DNA of 64,000 nt from Lophius americanus (taxonomy: Eukaryota; Chordata; Actinopteri; Lophiiformes; Lophiidae): NCBI GenBank assembly GCA_037951165.1, contig JBBDHG010000008.1, positions 5,355,001 to 5,419,000 on the forward strand. The letters are read 5' to 3'. A program made the position numbers and the translations under genes. Position 1 is the first letter of the stretch, and each line of letters opens with the position of its first letter. The notes beneath the pieces are model-generated. The model was given only the letters and a program-made list of their open reading frames with translations. It did not search any database and was not told the origin of the DNA. Positions 12,201-24,500 of the stretch are shown in pieces.

Positions 12201-13873
12201 ATTGTTCATGCAGGATCCCCCAGGTGGATTTTCTAACCAGGAGAAGACTGTGAGCCTGAAGAAAGAGCCTCGACTCTCCCTGGGCATCACAATCGCTGGG
12301 GGGAGGGACTGTCGCAGCCGCCTGCCTGTTTACATTACGAGTGTGCAGCCTGTTGGCTGTCTTCATCGAGATGGCACCATCAAACAAGGTACAAAGTAGT
12401 TTAGTAGTAGATTCCTTGAATTTGAACAGGTTATTTGTACTAGGAGATTTAATCTGTGTATTGTGTCTTTCTAATGTTATTTGTCACGAGTAAAGGATAC
12501 AACTAACAATTGTTTTGCTTCATTGATAAATATTTTGATGATGTTTTAAATTAAACATTTGTCTACTCAGTTTTGAAATAAAAACAATGTTTTCAAATGT
12601 CTTCTTCATCATCAATTTATTATTATATGACTAATAATTAATAATAGTTAATTACTAATAATTCTTCTCACATATAACAATTTAAGAAAAAGCCAGAACC
12701 ATTTTAACTTGAAAATTATAGATGTGTGGAATAACCTAATAAATACAATGAACAAAGCAAAAGTAAGAAAGTGGGATACCATAAACAGTTTCCATTTCTG
12801 CCCTCTAAATAAAAAAACTTTATTTTTCAATCTTGAGACCCTTGGTGGGCTTTTCTGTGTTGTTAAGTCCAACAAGGGATCTAGACATTTGTATGTCATG
12901 CAAATGTTTCATTGTGGACAGTTGTCTCTTATAAAAAAACAAAACGTTTGGCAATGTTGCTAAGGATGTTTCCACATGAAATCAGAATGAAATATATCCC
13001 TCTGGTTGAAGTTGACGTGAGTTTTCCCCCGATCTAAAACATTTAGAATAAAAATAAGTGCCTCATGTTTAACACTGCTGGTCTGAACCAAAATGTCTGA
13101 CCATTCTCACAATATAATTTGTGTCCTCAGGTGATGTTCTGCTGAGCATTAATGGTATTGATCTGACCCAATTCACCTACAATGAGGCAGTTTCTGTGCT
13201 GAAGGCTCAGACAGCTCAGTCCCAGGTGGTGCTTAGTGTCATCCAGACTCTTTCTGAGGAGGCAGACGAGGACACCGATGCGGCCAACAAGGATGATCTG
13301 GATTTTGTGGATGAACCACGAGACGAATCCCTCAACTGGACGCCACTTTGGACTCGCTGGCTAGGATTACCGAGGTACAGCTGCCTTTGTTAAACCTTTT
13401 TTCCTTTTCTGCCCTTTCAAGTGCACTCCTTTAACTTTTATATCAAAGTAGCAGCTCTAACCCAACCATTGCTGTTTTAGTCACATGCATTGGTGCCGGG
13501 ACATAGTCCTACAGAAGACCAATAGTGAGAGCTGGGGCTTCAGTATAGTGGGAGGCTATGAGGAGAGTCATGGCCAGCAGCCTTTCTTCATCAAAACCAT
13601 TGTGCCAGGTACACCTGCTCAATTTGACGGACGCCTCAAGTAAGTAAAGCCCAATTTAAGTCGTATGTAATGTAATCAACTCCTGTATCCTTTCATCACT
13701 TGTAGTCTTCATGGTAACTGTGTGTGCTTCTCTGCAGGTGCGGTGATGAGATAGTGGCAGTAAATGGAGCGACAACAGTGGGAATGAACAACTCTTCTCT
13801 CATCCCCATGCTCAAGCTGCAGAAGAATAAAGTCACACTGACCGTGGTGTCCTGGCCTGGTAGTCTTGTGTAG
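1..13873 (+). CDS. lnx2b: LNX-family PDZ protein (ligand of Numb protein X, LNX2/LNX3 type), 5'-partial
   Basis: Coding exons: 1-106 (partial), 6659-6858, 8858-9298, 11229-11372, 12214-12388, 13131-13374, 13481-13639, 13738-13873 (stop TAG 13871-13873). All junctions are GT-AG and phases agree, giving 534 visible residues. The first exon carries NPAF, the LNX2-type form of the Numb PTB-binding NPAY/NPAF motif. Four PDZ domains follow, with carboxylate-binding loops LGLRIVGG, LGIKLIRK, LGITIAGG and WGFSIVGG. A His/Ser-rich linker separates PDZ1 from PDZ2. The C-terminus SWPGSLV fits LNX2 better than LNX1 and ends as a class I PDZ ligand (S-L-V). LNX proteins are RING E3 ligases acting on Numb and on junction or receptor partners in the cytoplasm; the RING exons lie before the window. 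The neighbours chic1, cdx4 and a VEGFR suggest the third paralogue (LNX3). The family call is secure; the paralogue suffix is inferred from synteny. Confidence 0.9.
1003..2129. mobile_element. Non-autonomous hAT-like DNA transposon, about 1.1 kb
   Basis: The ends are inverted: the left begins tatggctgcaacta and the right, reverse-complemented, begins agggccgcaac. Both continue into the ATAATCGATT-type termini common in teleost repeats. The flanks 995-1002 (ttttccag) and 2130-2137 (ttttccat) form an 8-bp target duplication with one mismatch, as expected for hAT. No transposase frame is visible, so it is a deletion derivative. Confidence 0.75.
2311..2592 (+). mobile_element. tRNA-derived SINE
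   Basis: The head has tRNA-like spacing and a B-box (GGTTCGACCCCC, 2358-2369). The tail carries the fish SINE end in which a TGTAAAGTGCTTTGAGTGGTCG block precedes a CATTTACC-like terminus. It is diverged; several tail positions have decayed. Confidence 0.7.
2749..2779. repeat. Perfect 13-bp hairpin
   Basis: Arms 2749-2761 and 2767-2779 are exact inverse complements around a 5-nt loop (cctac). It lies in LNX intron DNA with no flanking tandem structure. Confidence 0.9.
3146..3202. repeat. (AT)n/(AC)n microsatellite
   Basis: A pure AT run of roughly 48 bases is followed by a short AC run. It produces a spurious Tyr-Ile repeat frame on the minus strand. Confidence 0.95.
3900..6240. mobile_element. 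Mosaic of old DNA-transposon fragments
   Basis: Fragments resemble fish hAT-type repeats: a block ending in AATCGGTGATCAGTGATCAGCC (about 4550-4640), a GGCTGGGCGATTGATTGTG start (about 5262), and a GGCCGAAGCCCGGCC block (about 5728-6010). Internal GCTAACGTTAGC-like stretches are also typical of such elements. Boundaries are not clear, and the minus-strand open frame 5710-6243 has no recognisable domain. Confidence 0.45.
6330..6432 (-). mobile_element. SINE remnant, reverse orientation
   Basis: It contains gacatgcaacaaaggttcac followed by gtgtgatcaaacctgtgg. This is the reverse complement of a tRNA-like B-box region common in fish SINEs. A second copy lies at 8665-8740. Confidence 0.5.
8665..8740 (-). 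mobile_element. SINE remnant, reverse orientation
   Basis: gacatgcagcaaagggccac and ggaatcaaacctgctg repeat the block seen at 6330-6432. The copy sits about 120 bp before the acceptor of the LNX exon at 8858. Confidence 0.5.
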
Positions 13874-15785
13874 AAACACTCTTTTCTTACTGCAGCCCTC
13901 CTTGATTAAATGCACACATTTAATCACTCTTCTGCAGCATTCCTGATTTGACAGTGCTCTCTTCATATAAACGTTCTTTGTCACCAATTTTAATCTGTTA
14001 TGTAATATAGAACATTTGTGTACTTTAGACCCAAACTTGTTTCTGTGTCCTTGTACACGGGAAGTACATATACTTTGAGAAAATGTGTTAAATGTGGTTA
14101 CAACAACGATAAAAATCATTGAGTAGGATTTTTGTTTTTGAGCACCTTTTTGTTCATTTAAGGTATTTTTGATCTGCTATTAATATTTCTTCATTTCGTA
14201 ATCATTACTTGAATCCAGTGATTCACATTAACAGCAACCAAATATATTTAGATACGTTATTGGTTATAGTACGCATACAGAGTTGTGATTTAGAATCAGG
14301 AATGGCTGTTGACTGTGTGGACAAACACAGAAAGACTTGAAAATCCTCTTATTCTGCACATTTTATGTTTTTACATCAATGTGGTTTTCATTACGCTGTG
14401 TGTGCAACAAAGTGGCATTAAAATTAAAACCAACAGTTACATCATTATCATGACCTTGGTGTTAACAGGGAGGTTGTTACAAAGACCAACTGTCCCTTTT
14501 GTTGTCACTTGGAGATAGTGTAGACAGGAATGTTCAGAATGAAGAGTCTGAGATGCAGTCCTTCAGAAGCCATAAAGGTATACCATTAAAATCTTCCTTA
14601 CATAAACATAATAATCGTGCGGACCGCATAGATTATTTAATCCATAATAGCATTGCAAGAAAACTGTGGCTCTGAGTTTATCAATATTTTTGTTGACGGA
14701 AATCATTGTCATTAAGGTTTGGTTTTAATCAAAAATGTTGTTCATTTATAACACATTTAGTAGTTTGTCTTTATTGGAACATGCACCATTGACCTGTGTG
14801 CACTATTTTTTGAAAGATACACTGACTCATACTGAATGACATTCATTAGTGGATTCCCTGTGAGCTGAAGGACGAACCAGAATGTATGCTTACCTTACAT
14901 TTCCACTCTACCAGATGTATTGTTATACTGGAGGAGGAGAATGGCCTTAGCTATATATCTTACCTCATCCTTGTGTGTCCTCATGGCCTCTCTTGTATCT
15001 CAGTTGTTGCAAGAGTTAATGCCCATCACAGTAAATGTACAGTACCAGTTTACCACATGGAAAACTGAACTATTGACTGATGCTACATGTAACTGGAAGG
15101 AAAGACAGTCGCATATAAAGCAACCTGTATGTTGACAGGAATATAAATATTAATTGGCCTCTGCTAGGAGTTGCTATTGGTTCCATCCTCAGGATTTTGT
15201 AGTTATTCCACATTACCTGATAAAATTTTGGGTTTTTGGTGAACTAGAGCATTATTTCAAATAACATGTCAAATTCAACCAGTTCAAAGTGTCCAATAAA
15301 CTGTACAGTCTGTTAATGGCTGTGTGACTCCTAGTGGACAGAAACCGTATGACATTCAGTATAAACCCAGGTATCTTATGTTTGAGTTAGTAGTCATCAT
15401 TTCTAGCCTATCACATACTTATAAAGTGTACTGGTTACCACAAGAAACTTGTGATTTCCAGGATGACCAAACAAATGTTTTTATTAAGTCTATGTACTGA
15501 ATAAACGTAAAGGTCAAATAAGGCAGTGGTCCAGAGTGTGCAGTTGTTAGTGAATATTTGCATGACACACACATTCACAGAGGGTTTTTCACTCACTCAT
15601 ATATTGCCTCTCCTTCTTAATCACACACACACACACTGAGACATAATTCTGTTTCATTTCTGTCATAATTGTGTTTGTGCATGCACACACACAAGCATGA
15701 AAACCAGTGCAACTTGTTACAAATGCAGAAAGTACACAAGTAGGTCAGAGACAGTCATAAATTTGTGTCTGGTGTGACCTATCAG
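13874..15785 (+). other. Probable long 3' UTR / downstream region of the LNX gene
   Basis: No coding sequence is recognisable here. Candidate poly(A) signals on the plus strand are ATTAAA near 14416 and AATAAA at 15295-15300 and 15500-15505. The last lies just before a dispersed repeat that begins near 15785, which makes 15.5 kb a reasonable outer limit for the transcript. The short open frames here carry no familiar domain. Transcript extent is inferred, not seen. Confidence 0.4.
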
Positions 15786-16205
15786 TGGTGGAAGAAGTGT
15801 TCAGATCCATCACCCTTCTTAAAAGTAGTAACGCCACAATGTACAAATACTCCGCTACATGCACTTAAAATTATACCTGAGTAAACTACCATCAATCAAC
15901 AATCCTCTTGTAAAGAGAATTCAAGGAGCTGTGGTCGGTTATGTTTCAGGACAAATAAAAGATTTTGCTCTGTTTTGGGGACATATTCAAACTGAGTGAC
16001 TCTAATCAGCACCATAAGTAAAACAACTTGTGTGGAATTTCTTGGAAAAAGTAAATACTAATGTACTGGAGTAAAAAGTACAGTACATTAGTACATACAG
16101 TTACTTTGTAATGTAGTTGTGTAGAAGTATTAAGTGCCATAAACTGGAAACACCTAAACAAGTACTTTAAATCTGGACAAAAGTAGAAGAATGCAATGTA
16201 AGTTT
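15785..16205 (+). mobile_element. Dispersed DNA-transposon-like repeat (cagtggtggaagaagt family)
   Basis: It begins with cagtggtggaagaagtgttc and contains AAAAGTAGTAACGCCACAATG and several AGTACTTTA/AGTACATTAGT motifs, the hallmark of a very common teleost repeat. It marks the likely boundary between LNX 3' UTR DNA and the convergent chic1 end. Confidence 0.55.
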
Positions 16206-18117
16206 CAGGTTATGTCAAATCAATTTTTTGTGCTATATATAAACATATCTTCATTTAACACCTAGTATTTCTCCTGAAGTAAATATTGTGGCTTTGGGAC
16301 TTAAGTTAGGAAAGTGTTCATGTCATTAAGTGACTTTGTGGCCACAAACCCCGATTTACAACTGCTTAGCGGAATGACTGCTTTTTGTATTCTGTATTAC
16401 CATAAATAATTCTATTCCACATGGACTTAAATCAGTGGTTGAAGCCAGCGTGTCTTAAGTTTGAACTAATAGAGCACTGGTGCCTGTAGAAGTTACAGAA
16501 ACCTCTTGTTTGAACAGGGACAGACTGACCGTGAAAACAGAAAAAAACAAAGGACCATAAAACCAGCCACAAAAAGTGAAGCTCACCACTTCATTGCTCG
16601 GGGGTTGTGGTGAGATAAAGCAGGACAGTCCAGATCCCGAGTGTTACAAAGATGGCGACTAATTGCATAATGTATTTTTAACTAAATAATTCAACACCGT
16701 TTTAAACATGAAAGTCAATTTCTGCAGTGAGGCAGCAGTAATTTTTCACAAATGCATCAACAGAATCATTTGTTTTCAGGGTTGTCATAAATAGGGTGGT
16801 AAAGAAAAGAATCAGAAACAACGGAAAAACAAAATGTATTTATTTTTTTCTCGTTAGGGATTAGGTTATCAGGACAAACATCTACAACAATTGTAACTCA
16901 CAATACTGGAGAGAGGATTTAAAATATCCTCTTTAGATAGATTTATAGATTTAAATCTATGCAGCAACCTTGTGAGTAAGGTTCAGGAAAATAATGCTAA
17001 CACTGAACAGGGTTGCTGAAACAAAACCATCTGCTCAATTTGCTATGTTGTGTGGACAGATAAATGTGCTTCCTAACACACTGGGAAAAACAAAAACAGC
17101 ACCAGGAGAACCAAACTACTAAAAGTAATGCAGTGCTGTTATAAAATCATAGTCAATAAAATAAGAGTGGAAGAGCAGAGTTCAAATCCCTATCTTACAA
17201 CTGCATAATAGATGCAACCACCTCCTTATATCGGATGACAGGCCACTGGATATCGTCTTTATTGGCAAAGACCTCATGGAAATTGTATGGCTGTGTTCAC
17301 TGGATGAATCTTTATCATCTGAAATCTTGACGTTCTTCTGAGCAATATTCAGTCCTGACTCTGGCATCATTTATATTGTAACTGTATGGCTTACAGGGTG
17401 AACAGGTCCATATGAACTAGAGAGGTACATAGACATCTTTCATTAATCAAAACTATGGTACAGCATTATATTGGCAAGAAAATCTAAGGAGCTTTATGTA
17501 AACAATTGTATACCACTTTACAGCTTATCCTAAAATGTTACTTACAAGTCAAGTTCTTTTACTAGCGAGTACCCATGAACACAGGGTCACAGGGTGATTG
17601 AGTGAAATGTACGTCAGGCAACTTCAACCATCCCCTTTACTTGCAAAGAACTGGATTCAAAGAGAGCAACTCCAACAAACTGCACCTGAGCCTGTAGAAT
17701 CATCCAATGCCTTCCTCTTCCTGTTAAATCAAGCTATTTTAAGTCAAAGATAATCCATAAGGCTAGGGAGGTTAGGGAAGGGGGAGGCATCAAATTCCTT
17801 GCAAGGGATTACTGTTATGATAGATGGGATACAGGTTGATGGTTCTTTGGGGTAAATACACTTTTCAAGAGATTTACTTGTTTGTCACATGTAACATAAA
17901 ATGCATCAAAGGCGACATTTCGACTTCTGTTGGGAAGATGTGCAAAATCTGCTCTAAAGCAAAGTGACAGTATTGTAAATTCTAATGTACAAGGTACTGG
18001 GAGATGTACAGGGCCGTCACCACAGACACCTGTGGAGACCCTTATTTCATCACACGCTATGTACAAGGCACTAAGGATAAGATTTAAAGGCCGAACATCC
18101 AGTCTTTCAAAGCCTCC
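16206..18117 (-). other. Probable chic1 3' UTR / convergent intergenic DNA
   Basis: No coding exon is recognisable downstream of the chic1 stop. Minus-strand AATAAA signals (plus-strand TTTATT) at 17258-17263 and 16839-16844 are the best transcript-end candidates. Confidence 0.35.
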
Positions 18118-18527
18118 TCAGTCCGGTCTGAATATCGGATATTTGGGTAAGAATTCTATAAGAATCACCTAAAAAGACAAAAAAAGACAAAGGTAATTAT
18201 AATTCAAGACAACAGCAAGATGTTTAAAAATAAGTGTTTTAACAAGATCTGTCACTATTGGCCAATTTATTCTTTGACAAACTTTCAGTTGCGCTTACAG
18301 CAATACCAATTAATTTGATGACAAGCAATGTTTCAGTTGAGTTTTACACAAATCAGCCAAAGCATTTAACCATTGACAGGTGTCTCATTAGAATGGCAAC
18401 TTTCAATGATTGGGCTGTAAATTAAACAAAGTGGGTTTTTTTATCCCCAAGCTGATGTGTTGGAAGCAGGAAAGATGGGAAAGTGTAAAGATCAGATCTA
18501 CTTTGATGAGGGCCAAATTGTGAGGGC

Positions 18528-18558
<31 letters not shown>

Positions 18559-21500
18559 CCTTTATTAGTCCCACAATGGGGAAATTGCAATGTTACAGCA
18601 GCAGAGCATGTTACAGAGTAAGAATAACATCGTGTTATGTGTTAGACCGGGTTAGAGAATCTCAAAAACTGCAGGTCTTGTTGGTCGATCCTGGACGAGT
18701 GGTTTGTACCTACCTAAGGTCTAAGGAAGGACAACTGGAGAACTAGTGACAGGGTCATGGCTAATGGCTTTGTGTTGATTGATTCCTTAAAAGACCTACC
18801 ATAGCATAGATTGCTGAAAATCTTAAAGCTGGCTCGGACAGAAAATTTTCCGACAAAAAAAAGATCACCACAGAGCTCTTTTGATGGCAGAAGGGGGTCC
18901 TTCATCATAATACGAAAGTTGTTTTAATGATATGGCTAATTGTTGTATTTTATCTGTCCTATACACATTTTTTTTAGCTATGCTATAATGAGCCATGTAA
19001 CTTGTTATTGATTACATAAAGAAAAAAGACAAAGTTCTAATCTGTAACCCTGTGTCCTAGAAAGTATATACAGTCCATATGAATATTTATCCCACCACTC
19101 GGCCATCTTCATGGCAAGATGATGTAAGGGTGACTCTGAAGGTTCATAATCATAATATTCTCCAGCATATATTCAAAACAATATTCACAAGACTCAAGGC
19201 TCATTAAAGGAATGGAAAATATGTTAAATAGTGTTCGATTTATTGTACAATGTGTAAGGGATCTGGGGAATATATCAACAAATAAATTTGGAAAGGAAAC
19301 TTAATACAGCCCAAATTACGGTTTCTACCAATATGATTAAGAAATTGGAAAATGCTGATCCTGAATTTATCAGTAAAATTTTCCTTTACGACAAAACTAA
19401 ACAACAGTCACTGCAGTGTTTTACTTTATTTTAATGACAAGCTTCTTAAATATAAGGATTTAATCCTTTTCCTAATAATTTATGACACTAAATTGACTAT
19501 TTTTGCTTTTTTGACTGTTGGTCAAACAAAACAAAGCTTTATACTATATATATTCTTATCTCAGGCACTAATGAATTTTCAATTGCATTTTTGATTCTTT
19601 TCTGTTATTTTATAGTATAAACTTAATCAAGATAATCTGCTAGTTCATCACTGACAAGGATTCTCATAAAGATATGCAAAGTTCAAATAATTTGTATTTT
19701 TTGCTGCAACATCTCACTTACGTATTCCATCATATTACTGCTTTCACATTTTCTTTTACTGAGTTTCCAGTGTAGGCCCAGCTAATGAGAGAAGAAAAGA
19801 CACAGACACAATGAGTGACCACCTCTCCAACAGACACACACAGACTAAAATCTGTCTGACATCTCCCCTTCAGTGTCGGGGGAATTTGGGATTTGGTTGT
19901 CTGGTCCAACCAGGGTCAAACTGTGGCCAGACACCCTGAAGTGCTTCCTTTATGCCTATGCACAGCTACTAGCTGCAATTTGTTGCTGTGAGACAACACA
20001 AAATTAACATAACTTTTTACTGCTGGCCTCACAGCCCTCTCAGACCACTGTGTACAAGATCTGAGTCGCACAACTTGAGTTTCCAAAACAGACTGGTCAT
20101 TATTCATCATGTTGATTCTCAATTTCTATTGCAAACTGAAACAAACAATTCAGCACTTTCCAACAGGTGCTAATAAGCAATTTGTCTTTATTCTTACCTT
20201 GTGGTATAGCCGGTTATTTTCCCATTCTAATAACTTATGAAGAGAACGTCTTGTCTGTTGGAATAGAAAACAGATGCATGTTAATGAAAGCTTGAAGCAG
20301 CATAACTTTCCTTAATTTGTCACTTTAACAAGTAACAGTAAAGAGCCACAGTGTTAGGATTTACGGACTGAACTCCCAATTTACCGGCTAGTAATTTCCA
20401 CTTTGCTGTCATTAATTCTAAGTGGTAACACCACCTTTGAATGACACACCCTTGAGTTGGGCAGGACAAGAGCTGTGCAGTGTAATACGTCATTTCTACA
20501 CGGAGCCACTAACTGAACACGAGTCGTTATAATTATCTACACTTAGACCAATAAGGCTTAGTTGCAATTACAACCCATGAGTAATCAGCGCTGATGGAAG
20601 GGAGAGTTTAACTCGTGTCACAGGAGGTTTGGGACTTACTCTCTTGTTGAGGCAGATAACTGGCCACAGACTGCAGCCTACTGTACAGCAACAACACAGG
20701 CAGCCACAAAGAAGCCACTTCACATTCACAGGCAAGTTCTTCTTCAAACAAGCATTCACCCTGCTGATGCTGGTTTTGAATTCCTCTGGTGCTACCTAAA
20801 AAAACAAAGGACAGATGTGTGTACACCAAACAGATCTTAGAGGGCCTACACAAATGTGAAAGTTATCAGAAAACCTGAACTATAATCAAATTACAAGATA
20901 ATTGCACGAGAGAGAGAGAGAAACAATTAAGAGTTTGTAGGTGGTACTGACATGAAAGATTCCTAATTGGTAAAAAGAAAACCTATGGACAAAGATCAAA
21001 GAGTTTTACAAAAACCAACAAGTAGATATTTGCAGATGCTCTCCAGAGATGAGATGAGATCTGTAAATACTAAGCCTCTGACTCGCTAACCAAGCTGTAG
21101 ACTGTTCAAGGAAAGAAAAGACTCAGAGGAGATAAGCTTAGTGCCTGTGGCTGCGCCAGCAAAACAACTTGAATGGATGCTCATTCCTCGCAGAGTCTGT
21201 ACGCCATAAAATAGGGGTCGTAATCTTTTATGACAGGATGCAAAGGTCTCTTTGCAAACAGCCAAAGACCTCAGAATAAAGCCCAGCAGGGCCTGATCTG
21301 CACCCCTCAATCATCATAATTGTGACCTCATCCGTCACATGTCACCCTGGGTCACAATACTGAAGGTACTGTTTATTGCCCAACACTTCCCTCAGCCTGC
21401 TCTTACCCCTACAGCCTTTTTGTGTTTCTGCGTCCGACCCAGGAAGCTTTCCTTTCTTGTCCACAGCAAAGTCTTCATTTCATTATTTTATTACCTGGAG

Positions 21501-24500
21501 CTGGACTCTCAAAAACACTGGAGTCCCCGCTAACAGATCTCCATAGACAGCTTACTCATTTACAGAGCTGGACAGCTACACATTCAGGCTTTTTTCTATG
21601 CACTGTCAGTTAAAATGCATCTCCATCGGATCAAAACCCACTTGGAGAGGTTTGAATGGGCCGGTTTGGGGAAGTCGGGGGTGTTCAATGCCCAAAATAA
21701 CAAAAGATCACTGTGGCTTTAATTGCTTAATTCACCCTACTTGGAATTGAAAAGAAAACGGCCCACAAGACTGAAGGGCAAGTAGACTCAAATGCAACTG
21801 TACCTTTCCCGTGAGAACAGAGGGAAATTCTGTATCAAATCTGTTGCTCAGACCAAACCTTAAGAAAAACAACAGAAAAAATGTCAGCATTGATGATTAA
21901 GAAAATACAAGAAAATACATCTTAATCCCAGGTGGCATGAACATGAGGAAGATTAAATAATGCAGAACACTGACATATATTACACATGATGAAAAGTAAC
22001 TTGCTTGCTCATGCGTTATTTCTTCTTGACTGGTTTTGTTTCAATTTCAGCTCTTATAAAGACATTTAAAAGTTATAATGCATGAGTGACAGTGTATTAC
22101 AAACAAATGCAATAATATCTAAAGACTTATCTAAATAATTGTTACGTCGTACTTCAAAAATACATTTACAAAATGTACCAAAATCCTAGCTGTGACGATA
22201 ACACTTACAAACCCCTCCATGGTGCTCAATTCTACTTGATGTGAAAACATCAAGTAAACTGTGTTATCACGATAATTAAGCTTTAAATAATTGGGAATAT
22301 TATCCTCACTTTTTTATTATCAATTATCCAATCCAAGTAAATCCAATTAATGTTTTATTTTCTAGAAAAAAACAAGCCAGGTCAACACAGGTAGCCACCT
22401 CAAGTTCACTTCCAGTTCGAATCATTTTAGAAATGAAACACTGAAGAAGCATTGTGAGAGTAAAAAAAACATGAGAACGCCAATGAATGTATCATTGTGG
22501 GGTTGGGAGATACAGACATCTACATACATCCGGACTCAGAGCCTGAATACGCAGGTAGAAACTAATTGTACTTAATTCAATAGAAATTTTAAAAGAAGAA
22601 AATATATTTGACATTTCATTTATGTAGTTATGGTAACACGAATACAGCATATTGGTCATGGCACATATTAGGGAAAGAATATATTGTGCAAACAATGGGA
22701 CTTAGGGCAAACGATGGCACAGTATGGAAGGGACAGAAAAGGTAAAGCAGACATTTAACATTGTACACTGACATTCATTTATTGTATTATAGCTCCTGAA
22801 AATCTGATTCCTAAATATTTTGGGTTTATGAGACAATGGCTCCTAGATATTAGATACTAGATATTTTGGACCGGAGCCCTGAAATATCATGACCGTTTCC
22901 TCGCGTTAATGAGAAAAAAACAAGCTGTTTACTGTTTTTTCCTGAGTGTTCATCAGAGATCAGGAGTCTCACCGCTGTATTAACAAATTTCCGACAAAAA
23001 AACATCGATCGTCATAATATCTATGCTGTGCTTAACTTCCAAGTGGTACGGTCATGTGACAAAAAACGATTCTTAGTATTGAGTTAGGAGTTTTATTATT
23101 GAGAAATGCATCAGATTGTACCTATATCAACCTTTAAGACATGCAGAAATCGCTTTTGTAGCTGCGCTTTGATTGGTGTGTACAACTCGCCATGGCAACG
23201 CCGGAAGATAATGGGCACGATTTGCCATTGGTTGATAAAAGCTTTCTTAGATTGCTGTGGCTTTGGGTACTGTGTATGTTTAGGAATTTGTTAGGAAGAT
23301 AAGTTGTTTTCATCCAATGTTTTTCTCATATTTTTAGAGCTTTGTCAAACTTCTGGGTCGGGCTTGTGATGTTGCCAGGGCAACTGCAGTACAGGTGTTT
23401 GTTTTAGATGGACAGAAACTTCATTAATCCCCAGAGGGAAATGTAGTTGATACATCAACTCCACACACAGATATTTTAAAGGGGACAAAAAGTAAGTAAG
23501 ACATACTCTATAACAGCACATGTATAAACATGTATATATAAATATATAAACCTAGATAGATAAACACACACACGTATATATACATACATATACACATATA
23601 TTTATATATACCCAGTTATATAAATATATATACACATACATATATATAAACACATATATACACATACATATGTATAAACACATATATACACATACATATG
23701 TACGTATGTAGATATATATCTATATACATACTTATGTATCTATCTATGTATCTATATATATCTATCTATGTATCTATATATAGATATCTATATATATCTA
23801 TATATACAGTGGTACCGCAGTTTACGAGTGCTTGCTTTAAGAGTATTTTGATTAACGAGCAAAGATTCTTCAAAAAATGTGCCTTACTTTTCGAGCGGTG
23901 ATTAAATAAACAAGCGTTCTTTTTTTTTTGCTCGTATCACGGATTTTTCCCGATACAAGCGAGTACCTGTATCTAGGAAGAAACTTACTTGGTATACGAG
24001 TGCTCTGCTTTGGTTCACGAGCATCCTGTTTGAACAAGTGGAAGACGCGAACGTGGCATTCCTTTGTGCGCCCCAAGACTAGAGCGAAAAACAAATGGAT
24101 CTCAGTACAGCCTCCTTCTCACTCGCTCTCAGTAAGTGTCATACACTCGCAGAATAGTATCCGCGTGCCCGTGTCCGCTTGTGTTTGGAAGGAGTGTGAC
24201 AAAGTTAAGTGAGCCAGAATCTGCCGGCTTTTATATCATTGCTAGTCAGTCCATGGTTGTAAAATTACTTTTACTCTGTATGAAATAACGTGTAAAAATG
24301 ATTTTCTCATGAATCCTTTTGGCATAAGGAACGAAATAACGGAATTTCCATTAATTTGTTTCAGTTTACGAGTTTTTTGGTTTGCGAGCAAGATCTCGGA
24401 TGAATTAATCTCGTAAACAGAGGCACCACTGTAAATATACACATATATATATGTATATATACATACAGTGCATCCGGAAAGTATTCACAGCGCTTCACTT

